Notes under the pieces: generated by a model | Told to the model about the DNA's origin: nothing | Seen by the model: the letters and a program-made list of their open reading frames with translations, nothing else | Database searches by the model: none | Shown: piece after piece, positions 32,871 through 39,571 of the stretch | Layout of the letters: each line of letters starts with the position of its first letter | Position numbering within the stretch: the stretch's first letter is position 1 | Program-made: the position numbers and the translations under genes | DNA from: Thermomonas alba | GTDB taxonomy: Bacteria; Pseudomonadota; Gammaproteobacteria; Xanthomonadales; Xanthomonadaceae | Direction of reading: 5' to 3' | Assembly (NCBI RefSeq): GCF_022419205.1 | Contig: NZ_JAJOZU010000005.1 | Coordinates: 217,681-281,680 of the forward strand | DNA: 64,000 nt

Positions 32871-33224
32871 ATGAACAAGCAGCAAGGCTTCACCCTGATC
32901 GAACTGATGATCGTGGTCGCGATCATCGCCATCCTGGCCGCCATCGCGCTGCCGGCCTACAACAACTACCGCATCCGTTCGGCCGAAGGCGCCTGCCAGG
33001 CCGAGGCCAAGGCCTATATGAACTCGGCCGTGGCAGCGGTGATCTCGCAGTTCTCCAGCATCCCGGCGCCGCCGCAGAAGGCCTGCACTTCGCCGACCGC
33101 GGCCATCACCTCGAGCGATGTCACCAGCAGCGCCGCCATCACCTTCGTACCGAAGTCTCCGGGCGTGGCGTCGACCATCTGCTACGCCGATTCGGCCACC
33201 TGCTCGATGACCCCGTCGGTCTAA
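32871..33224 (+). CDS. pilA: Type IV major pilin, copy 1
   Basis: 117-residue type IVa pilin precursor. Short leader MNKQQG, cleavage before Phe7 (G/FTLIE), and Glu at mature position 5. The hydrophobic assembly helix is about residues 7-33 and a small globular domain follows. Cysteines at the C-terminal end ([11 protein letters not shown]) suggest the usual disulfide-bounded D-loop. AGGGGAT lies 5 nt before the ATG. The gene is bounded by its own sigma-54 promoter and a strong terminator. First 30 mature residues identical to copy 2. Confidence 0.93.
   Translation: MNKQQGFTLIELMIVVAIIAILAAIALPAYNNYRIRSAEGACQAEAKAYMNSAVAAVISQFSSIPAPPQKACTSPTAAITSSDVTSSAAITFVPKSPGVASTICYADSATCSMTPSV
32889..32978 (+). 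repeat. Duplicated pilin 5' segment, copy 1
   Basis: The 90 nt encoding mature residues 1-30 match 33381-33470 at all but 3 positions. The run 32919-32977 (59 nt) is identical. It is long enough to support homologous exchange between the two pilin genes. Confidence 0.9.
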
Positions 33225-33246
33225 GGCAAGCCGCACGCAGCACCGG

Positions 33247-33275
33247 AACCCCGCCGCAGGGCGGGGTTCTTTTTT
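33247..33275 (+). terminator. Intrinsic terminator after pilin gene 1
   Basis: Perfect 9-bp stem AACCCCGCC, loop GCAG, GGCGGGGTT, followed by C and T6 (33247-33275). A textbook Rho-independent terminator, 23 nt past the stop codon, which makes the first pilin transcript monocistronic. Confidence 0.93.
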
Positions 33276-33307
33276 GCGCGTCTGGCAGCGCGCAGCCCCC
33301 TTATTCC

Positions 33308-33322
33308 TGGCCCGATCCTTGC
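33308..33322 (+). promoter_or_regulatory. Sigma-54 promoter of pilin gene 2
   Basis: TGGCCCGATCCTTGC carries GG (33309-33310) and GC (33321-33322) with a 10-nt spacer, a clear -24/-12 element. It is 38 nt upstream of the second pilin ATG and just after the terminator of the first, so this gene has an independent RpoN start. Confidence 0.83.
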
Positions 33323-33359
33323 TTGGATTTCGCCGCCAGATGCCACCCAGGGGTTGACC

Positions 33360-33716
33360 ATGCGCCGCACCGCCGCCGGTTTCACGCTGATCGAACTGAT
33401 GATCGTGGTTGCGATCATCGCCATCCTGGCCGCCATCGCGCTGCCGGCCTACAACAACTACCGCATCCGCAGCGCGGAAGCGGCGTGCCAGGCCGAAGCC
33501 AAGGCCTACATGAACCAGGCCGTCACCGCCGTGATCGGCCAGTTCTCCGGCTTTCCACCGCCGGCCAACAAGGCCTGCGCGTCGATGACCGGAACCATCG
33601 ATTCCGCCGCCGTCGCCGGCAGCGCCACCATCACCTTCACGCCGCGCGCGCCGGGCAGCGCTTCGACCTACTGCAAGGCCGACACCACCAACTGCTCGCT
33701 GACACCGTCGGTGTGA
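33360..33716 (+). CDS. Type IV pilin, copy 2
   Basis: 118-residue pilin precursor with leader MRRTAAG, cleavage before Phe8 (G/FTLIE) and Glu at +5. The assembly helix is identical to that of copy 1. The globular part has diverged but keeps cysteine positions ([22 protein letters not shown]) and the same C-terminal TPSV. AGGGG lies 6 nt before the ATG. No convincing terminator follows, so transcripts from its sigma-54 promoter could run into the gtrA-like gene 69 nt downstream. It could be a second major pilin or a variant subunit. Confidence 0.92.
   Translation: MRRTAAGFTLIELMIVVAIIAILAAIALPAYNNYRIRSAEAACQAEAKAYMNQAVTAVIGQFSGFPPPANKACASMTGTIDSAAVAGSATITFTPRAPGSASTYCKADTTNCSLTPSV
33381..33470 (+). 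repeat. Duplicated pilin 5' segment, copy 2
   Basis: Partner of 32889-32978: 87 of 90 positions match, including 59 consecutive identical bases. Sequence beyond it diverges, as expected for an old tandem duplication with conserved or gene-converted 5' ends. Confidence 0.9.
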
Positions 33717-33785
33717 AGTCCGCGCGATATCGCACTCGCGTCCCGGGCGCGCCGGATCCATCTTGACTGCTGGCATACTGCACAG

Positions 33786-34223
33786 ATGAATCTGCTCCGC
33801 CGTTTGCTGGCTTCCGACCTGCCGCGCTATTTCATCGCCTCACTGATCGCGCTGGCAGTGGATACCGCCACCTTTTCGTTGAGCCTTCGCCTGCTGCACC
33901 TGCCGCTGGCGCTGGCCGCCACTGCCGGCTTCACGTTGGGCGCACTCATCGCCTATCTGCTGAGCATCCGCTGGGTGTTCCGCCAGCGCACCCTTGCGCG
34001 CGCGCCGATGCTGGAGTTTCTGACCTTCGCTGCGATCGGTATCCTTGGCCTCGGCGTGACCCAGCTGGTGCTGTGGGTCGGGGTCGCCGAACTGCATCTG
34101 CTGCCGGAAGCGGTCAAGCTGGCCGCCGCTGCCATCACCTTCGCCTTCAACTACTTGGTGCGCAAGGCGCTGCTGTTTGCCGCTGCGCGCCGCATTGCCC
34201 CCGCCACGGAGAGCCCGGTTTGA
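33786..34223 (+). CDS. GtrA-family membrane protein (probable polyprenyl-phosphate-sugar flippase component)
   Basis: 145 residues with four transmembrane helices (about 12-33, 39-58, 76-97 and 104-128) and the family-type basic turns around [13 protein letters not shown] and [11 protein letters not shown]. GtrA proteins are thought to flip undecaprenyl-phosphate-linked sugars across the inner membrane for use by periplasmic GT-C glycosyltransferases. First gene of the island that runs to 41454. Its stop overlaps the TTG start of the FAD gene (TTGA). A periplasmic glycosylation role is inferred from family and neighbours. Confidence 0.82.
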   Translation: MNLLRRLLASDLPRYFIASLIALAVDTATFSLSLRLLHLPLALAATAGFTLGALIAYLLSIRWVFRQRTLARAPMLEFLTFAAIGILGLGVTQLVLWVGVAELHLLPEAVKLAAAAITFAFNYLVRKALLFAAARRIAPATESPV

Positions 34224-35779
34224 ACCCACAAGGAAACGGCGAACACGCCATTGTCATCATCGGCGCCGGCCCGGCCGGCCTGACCGCCGCGCTGGAGCTA
34301 CAGGCCGCCGGCATTCGCAACATCACCGTACTGGAAGCCGATACCCAGGTCGGCGGCATCTCGCGCACCGTGGCGCACCATGGCAACCGCATCGACATCG
34401 GCGGCCACCGCTTCTTCTCCAAGTCCGACTGGGTGATGGACTGGTGGCGCGCCCTGCTGCCGGTGGCCGCGCCGGCCGACCCCGAGGTAGGGCGCGAGCT
34501 GCGCTACCAGGGTGCCAACGCCTCCGTGCCCACCGCCGAGGCCCGCGAGAGCGACGAGAACGTGCTGCTGATCCGCAGCCGGCTCTCGCGCATCTATTTC
34601 AACAAGCGCTTTTTCGATTATCCGCTCAAGCTCAATCCAGACACCCTGCTCAAGCTCGGCCCGTGGAAGACCTTCACCTTCGGCCTGAGCTATGTCTGGG
34701 CGCGTCTGAATCCGCGCAAGCCGGAAACCTCGCTGGAAGATTTCCTGGTCAACCGCTTCGGCAACAAGCTGTACCGGCAGTTCTTCAAGGAATATACCGA
34801 GAAGGTCTGGGGCGTTCCCTGCAGCGAAATCAGCGCGGCCTGGGGCGCGCAGCGCATCAAGAGCCTGTCCATCACCAAGGCCATCGCGCATGCGCTGAAG
34901 AAGGCGCTGGGGCTGGGCGGCAAGGCCGAACAGACGTCACTGATCGAGAGCTTTCTGTATCCCAAGTACGGCCCCGGCCAGATGTGGGAAACCGCCGCCC
35001 GCAAGTTCGTCGCCCAGGGCGGAAGCCTGCGGATGCAATGCCGGGTGGAGGGCCTGGACATCCGTGAAGGCCGCGTGCAGGGCGTGCGCTACCGGGACGC
35101 GCAGGGGCACACGCATGAGCTCGCCTGCACCCACGTGCTGTCCACGATGCCGATCAAGGAGCTGGTGCAGGCCGCCGGCGATGCTTTCCCGGCGGCCGTG
35201 CGAGAAATCGCAAGCCGGCTGTCCTACCGCGACTTCATCACCGTCGGCCTGCTGTACCCGCGCAGCGCCTTGCCGCGCCAGCTCGACGACAACTGGATCT
35301 ACATCCAGGAGCCCGGGGTCAATGTCGGCCGCGTGCAGATCTTCAACAACTGGAGTCCGTACATGGTGGCCGACCCATCCACCGTATGGATGGGCCTGGA
35401 GTTCTTCTGCAAGGAATCCGACCCGCTCTGGCAGATGGACGACGATGCCCTGAAGGCATTGGCCCACCGGGAAATGGTGCAGATCGGCCTGATCCGGGCG
35501 GAGGCCCCCAAGGATTCCCTGGTGCTGCGCGTCCCCAAGGCGTATCCCGGCTACTTTGGCGAAGCCTATGCCCGTTTCGGCGAGCTGCAGGCGGCATTGG
35601 ATGCCATTCCCAACCTGTTCCTGATCGGCCGCAACGGCATGCACCGCTACAACAATCAGGACCACTCCATGCTGACCGCGCGCGAAGCCGCGCGCCAGAT
35701 CGCCAGCGGCACCGTGGACAAGGCCGCGATCTGGGCGATCAACGTGGATGATGAATATCACGAGGAAAAATCTGGATGA
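34220..35779 (+). CDS. FAD-dependent oxidoreductase, amine-oxidase/UDP-galactopyranose-mutase superfamily
   Basis: 519-residue cytoplasmic flavoprotein. The dinucleotide-binding motif [16 protein letters not shown] is at residues 12-27, followed by [12 protein letters not shown] and the [12 protein letters not shown] segment that marks this superfamily. The C-terminal FAD-contact region is [19 protein letters not shown]. Members occur in sugar-nucleotide and polyprenyl-sugar pathways and are usually annotated only as NAD(P)/FAD-dependent oxidoreductase. Ring contraction or oxidation of a sugar donor is a plausible role here but is not shown. The TTG start is inferred from the 4-nt overlap with gtrA and from GGAGA 7 nt upstream. 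Ends in an ATGA overlap with the next gene. Confidence 0.83.
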   Translation: MNPQGNGEHAIVIIGAGPAGLTAALELQAAGIRNITVLEADTQVGGISRTVAHHGNRIDIGGHRFFSKSDWVMDWWRALLPVAAPADPEVGRELRYQGANASVPTAEARESDENVLLIRSRLSRIYFNKRFFDYPLKLNPDTLLKLGPWKTFTFGLSYVWARLNPRKPETSLEDFLVNRFGNKLYRQFFKEYTEKVWGVPCSEISAAWGAQRIKSLSITKAIAHALKKALGLGGKAEQTSLIESFLYPKYGPGQMWETAARKFVAQGGSLRMQCRVEGLDIREGRVQGVRYRDAQGHTHELACTHVLSTMPIKELVQAAGDAFPAAVREIASRLSYRDFITVGLLYPRSALPRQLDDNWIYIQEPGVNVGRVQIFNNWSPYMVADPSTVWMGLEFFCKESDPLWQMDDDALKALAHREMVQIGLIRAEAPKDSLVLRVPKAYPGYFGEAYARFGELQAALDAIPNLFLIGRNGMHRYNNQDHSMLTAREAARQIASGTVDKAAIWAINVDDEYHEEKSG

Positions 35780-36294
35780 GCATCCTCAAAGCAGCCTTAC
35801 TGTCAGTCACGCTGCAGCTCATTATCTTCATCATCATTCGCAGACTCTTTCCTTCCGGAATCATCTTTTATCAAGGGCTACTCACCGCCCTCATTGTTTC
35901 CTGCCTGCACGCCAGCATCGCAATCCATCAGCGCGGTTTCGAGACGGGAGTTCCGGAAGCGCTGCTTGGGTTCTTCATGGGCTACAGTTTTTTCTTCACC
36001 ATCCCCACGACCGTCGATCGCGCTTATTCGGTCAAATTTCTGCAAGCCCTGAATGCACGAGGGGAAATGCAATCACAGGAGATCAAATCCTGGTTTGCTG
36101 AACACTTCCTTGAGGACGGCGCTGTCGAAAAACGCCTAAGCGAACAAGAGGCTACCGGCACCATTATCCAGACCAGCACCGGAACGTACGTACTAACTAT
36201 CAAGGGGCAGACGCTGGCGCGCCTGTTCGACCTCTCATGTCGAATGTTCAATTGTCAAAGTCGAATCCCATCGACATCGCCGGACCAATCCTGA
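35776..36294 (+). CDS. Small membrane protein with C-terminal winged-helix-like domain, unknown function
   Basis: 172 residues, not a named family to me. Three hydrophobic segments (about 4-22, 28-48 and 62-78) precede a soluble tail. The tail segment [15 protein letters not shown] followed by [13 protein letters not shown] looks like the helix-wing-helix end of a small winged-helix fold. Starts in an ATGA overlap with the FAD oxidoreductase and overlaps the next gene by 58 nt. AT-rich codon use unlike its neighbours. By position it is an accessory or regulatory subunit of the glycan-modification island. Confidence 0.7.
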   Translation: MSILKAALLSVTLQLIIFIIIRRLFPSGIIFYQGLLTALIVSCLHASIAIHQRGFETGVPEALLGFFMGYSFFFTIPTTVDRAYSVKFLQALNARGEMQSQEIKSWFAEHFLEDGAVEKRLSEQEATGTIIQTSTGTYVLTIKGQTLARLFDLSCRMFNCQSRIPSTSPDQS

Positions 36295-37652
36295 TCTATC
36301 TGGCGATTCCAAACTTGATATTTTTGATCGGCTTCATCGACCTGCCGATCGCCTACTTTCTAACACCCCTGCTTGGCTGGTCGGTGTGGCGCCTGATCCG
36401 GCAAACCGGACCCATCCAGCGCACCGGCTGGCTCATCGCACTGTTACCAACATTGGCGCTATTGATTCTGGCTGGCCTGCCGTACGGCGGCAACACGTAC
36501 GACTGGATCAAACATTGGACTCTGCTCGACCTGCTGACCGACGCCCCGTGGCCGCCGCATCCTTCTATCGACGGACACATTTATTGGCTACGCTACTACA
36601 TCGCCGCTTATCTTCCCGCCGCACTCATTAGCCACTGGCTCAACTGGCTGCCAGGTGCTATTTCCCTTACTTTGTGGCTGGGACTTGGCCTCTCCCTGCT
36701 ATTCCGCAGCTTACTGGCGCTGGTGGGCAATGATCGTCGGCGCGGTCTGCTGCTAATACTCCTCACCGTTCTCGCTTCTGGCCTCGAGTTTCTACTTGCT
36801 CCGCACAAAATCGGGCAAACGACCGAGTGGGTCACCGCTTACAAGCTTGGACTGCAACTACAGATCTCATCTCCATTGACGCAACTGGTCTGGGCCCCCA
36901 CCCAGGCGGTCCCTGGAATGCTGGTAACCTTACTCATCGGCTTTGACCGTACAGAAGGCTATCGTCAGCGCATCGTGGCAGCCTTGTGCCTGTTGTTGCT
37001 GTGGACCCCGTTTGCCATGCTAGGCCTTGCACCCTTGGCCGCCTGGGCAATCCTGGACAAGCAGAGCCGGAACGTTAGCTCACCACGCACGGCCATCGCA
37101 TTGCTGCCATTCTTAGCCATGGCAGCCATATCGGCCATCTATTTCGCCGGGGCCGCCCAGGCCAAGCCTTATGATTTTCACTCATTGCTTCCGCGCACCC
37201 TCCTGATGCCCAAATATCTGCTGGCGTTCCTGATTGAGCTGGGACCGCTGCTTCTTCTATTGGGCCGCCAAAACCTGCGCACCCCTCCCGTTCTCATCAG
37301 CCTGGCGACACTTCTGGTGCTGGCGCTGACAACTGGACCCAAAGGCGACTTAATCATGCGCGGAGGAATCGGACCTGTTTTCCTACTCGCAGTGCTCGCC
37401 ATCCGTCATTGGCTGGATTCACCCTGGCGCACCAAACATACGGTGCCCCGAGTAGCATTGATCGCGATGCTACTGACTTCGAGCAATGAAATGATTTACT
37501 TCGTGACGAAAAATTTCTCCACACCAAATCAATGTGATTTTCAGTCAGGCATATATGATAGACATTTCACCGTGACCGAGCTAGGGGCGATGTGCGGCGC
37601 TTGGGTGCTCCCACAATATTTCTCTCCACAAAAACCCTTGCCTTTACGATGA
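36237..37652 (+). CDS. Polytopic membrane protein, possible GT-C-type glycosyltransferase
   Basis: 471 residues with about ten to twelve hydrophobic helices. A polar loop after the second or third helix (YGGNTYDWIKHWTLLDLL) has an Asp in the place where GT-C enzymes carry their catalytic acidic residue. The short C-terminal periplasmic part has two cysteines (NQCDFQSGIYD, GAMCGAWVL). It shares general plan but no clear sequence match with the two following proteins. No ribosome site precedes ATG 36237, and the 58-nt overlap with the upstream gene suggests coupled translation. Low-GC like its upstream neighbour. The enzymatic role is inferred only. Confidence 0.68.
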   Translation: MSNVQLSKSNPIDIAGPILIYLAIPNLIFLIGFIDLPIAYFLTPLLGWSVWRLIRQTGPIQRTGWLIALLPTLALLILAGLPYGGNTYDWIKHWTLLDLLTDAPWPPHPSIDGHIYWLRYYIAAYLPAALISHWLNWLPGAISLTLWLGLGLSLLFRSLLALVGNDRRRGLLLILLTVLASGLEFLLAPHKIGQTTEWVTAYKLGLQLQISSPLTQLVWAPTQAVPGMLVTLLIGFDRTEGYRQRIVAALCLLLLWTPFAMLGLAPLAAWAILDKQSRNVSSPRTAIALLPFLAMAAISAIYFAGAAQAKPYDFHSLLPRTLLMPKYLLAFLIELGPLLLLLGRQNLRTPPVLISLATLLVLALTTGPKGDLIMRGGIGPVFLLAVLAIRHWLDSPWRTKHTVPRVALIAMLLTSSNEMIYFVTKNFSTPNQCDFQSGIYDRHFTVTELGAMCGAWVLPQYFSPQKPLPLR

Positions 37653-39571
37653 TCTCCCAGCGTCCATACACAAAACTCTCCCTGGCAGCAGGATGGTTGC
37701 TGGGTGCCGCACTGCTCCTACTGATCCACCGCTACCCCGGCGTGAATCACGACAGCTCGATCTACTTCGGGTTGACCCTGTTCCGGCTGCGGCCGGACAT
37801 CTTCGGGCAGGACCTGTTCTTCGCCTTCGGTAGCCAGGGCAGCTACACCCTGTTGCCCTGGCTGCTGGCGCAGCTTGCGCCCTACGTCAGCCTGCCAATG
37901 CTGTTCATGCTCGGCGCACTGCTCGGGCTGCTCGCGTTCGCCGCGGCCACATGGCTGTTCCTGCGGCGTCTGCTGCCATTCCCGCAGCGGGCCTGGGCGT
38001 GGCTGGCGGTGATCACCCTGCACGGCATGTACGGAGTCATCGTGGTCTTCACCTACGGCGAGCCGTTCCTGACCGGACGCCCGCTGGCAGAAGCCCTCAG
38101 CCTGCTGGCGCTGGCCCTGCTGGTCGGGCGCCGATGGGGGTGGGCGGCGCTCGTCCTGGCCGTGGCCGGCGCGCTGCATCCGTTGCAGGCCTTGGGTGCC
38201 AGCCTGATCGCCTGGCCGTGGCTGGTGATGCAAGATCGCCGCTGGCTGCACCTGGCCTGGCTGGGGCTGCCGATGCTGCTGCTCGGCTTCACACCGATCA
38301 AACCGTTCGCCGATCTGTATCGGGTGCTGGATCCTGCCTGGTATCAGGATCTGGCCGATTTCACCCGGCAGCTGTTCATCACGCACTGGTACCCCTCCGA
38401 CTGGGCGACGCTTGCATTCGACGTGCTGCTGCTGGGCTATGCCGCCTGGCAGCTGCGCGATGCCTTCGGGCGCTGGTGCCTGGCGGCGCTGATCGGTCTG
38501 CTGCTGGGTTGCACGGCCAGCCTGGTGCTGGTCGATGGCCTGCATCTGGCCTTGCCCACCGCGCTGCAGCTCTGGCGCGCGCAGTGGCTGGCGCATCTGC
38601 TCGCCAACGCAGCCGTCGGCGTGCTGCTGCAACGCGATCTGGCGCAGCGCGCGGGCGGCCGCGCTTCCGTGCTGGCGCTGGCCGTGCTGATGGTCAGCAG
38701 CGGCTTTCTCTGGACCTGGATCCCGATTCTGGGCGTGTACGCGGCCTGGCCATCGCTTGCGCCTCGGATGACGCCGCTGTTTCGCAGAACCCTCGTCGCG
38801 CTGGCCTGGCTGACCATGCTCGGCCTGCTGGCCTTCTACGTGGCGGAAGAATGGCTGCCGTTCCGCCTGGCGCACTACCGCTTCGATCTGTATGCCATCG
38901 ACCGCCGCATCCTGGCCTTCCCGCTGATCGGGATGGGCCTGGGTCTGCTTGGCCTGTGGTCATGGAATCGCTGCCGCACCGTCTGGCAGCGTGCCGCCTT
39001 GACGGGTCTGGCGGCACTGCTGGCGATCATCGGCGCGGCGCGCTGGGACGCGCGCTCCCCCGTCGCCCGCGCGATCGAGGCGCAGTCCTTCAATCCGGCC
39101 CTGTTCGGCACGCCGCTGCCGGAACGGGCGCAGGTATTCTGGGATCTGCCGATGTATCCGGCCGTATGGGTCGCGCTGCAGCGCGCCGATTACTTCAGCC
39201 CCTGGCAGCTGGCAGGCTCGGTGTTCAATCGCGGCACGCCCGAGGAAGGCCGTCGCCGCCTCGAACGCATGCGCGATGTGATCGAAGAAGACATGTACTG
39301 TCAGGATCGCTCGGTTCCGGCACAGGAGCGGGCGCATTGCCGGATCAGCAACGCCACCCTGTATCGGGCCTGCCGCCCGGGCCGCAGCCCGCCACCGGAT
39401 TACCTCGTCTTGCCCTATCGGCAGGATCCGCCGGCGCTGGGCCGCTGGCGCATTGCAGACCCGGTCACTGGCGACACGGCCGCCACGTTCTGGCTGTATG
39501 CCTGTCCGACCATTCTGCAATCACTGTCTCACGCCACCTCTGCATCCAAGGATCCGGTGCCGCCCCGATGA
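37649..39571 (+). CDS. Large polytopic membrane protein, tandem paralogue A (GT-C-like, unknown function)
   Basis: 640 residues. About a dozen membrane helices fill residues 10-490. A periplasmic C-terminal domain of about 140 residues has paired cysteines (EDMYCQDRSV, AHCRISNATLYRAC). The first loop reads NHDSSIYFG then LRPDIFGQDLFFAFGSQGSY, with acidic residues where GT-C glycosyltransferases hold their active site. Clearly related along its whole length to the next gene: both have HDS in loop 1, GEPF, LHPLQALGA and PDYL-LPYRQ-PPALG-W. Overlaps both neighbours by 4 nt (ATGA). I do not recognise a named family. Confidence 0.78.
   Translation: MISQRPYTKLSLAAGWLLGAALLLLIHRYPGVNHDSSIYFGLTLFRLRPDIFGQDLFFAFGSQGSYTLLPWLLAQLAPYVSLPMLFMLGALLGLLAFAAATWLFLRRLLPFPQRAWAWLAVITLHGMYGVIVVFTYGEPFLTGRPLAEALSLLALALLVGRRWGWAALVLAVAGALHPLQALGASLIAWPWLVMQDRRWLHLAWLGLPMLLLGFTPIKPFADLYRVLDPAWYQDLADFTRQLFITHWYPSDWATLAFDVLLLGYAAWQLRDAFGRWCLAALIGLLLGCTASLVLVDGLHLALPTALQLWRAQWLAHLLANAAVGVLLQRDLAQRAGGRASVLALAVLMVSSGFLWTWIPILGVYAAWPSLAPRMTPLFRRTLVALAWLTMLGLLAFYVAEEWLPFRLAHYRFDLYAIDRRILAFPLIGMGLGLLGLWSWNRCRTVWQRAALTGLAALLAIIGAARWDARSPVARAIEAQSFNPALFGTPLPERAQVFWDLPMYPAVWVALQRADYFSPWQLAGSVFNRGTPEEGRRRLERMRDVIEEDMYCQDRSVPAQERAHCRISNATLYRACRPGRSPPPDYLVLPYRQDPPALGRWRIADPVTGDTAATFWLYACPTILQSLSHATSASKDPVPPR

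Larger units (their letters stand above)
35740..37660. other. Low-GC patch inside the pilin-linked island
   Basis: From the last codons of the FAD gene through the 36237 gene, base composition drops by eye to roughly 50-55% GC. A- and T-ending codons (ATT, TTA, AAA, CAA) become common, whereas both flanks are GC-rich with G/C third positions. The boundaries are gradual and no repeats, integrase or insertion sequence mark them. Confidence 0.7.

Noticed and set aside
33723-33784. TTGACT and CATACT near the gtrA-like start as a sigma-70 promoter
   Set aside because: The two hexamers are only 6 nt apart and the second lies next to the start codon, so the geometry does not fit a -35/-10 pair.
37951-39567. 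Upstream extension of paralogue B into paralogue A
   Set aside because: The frame is open but translates to Ala/Arg/Gly-rich nonsense. Homology begins only at ATG 39568, at a 4-nt overlap.
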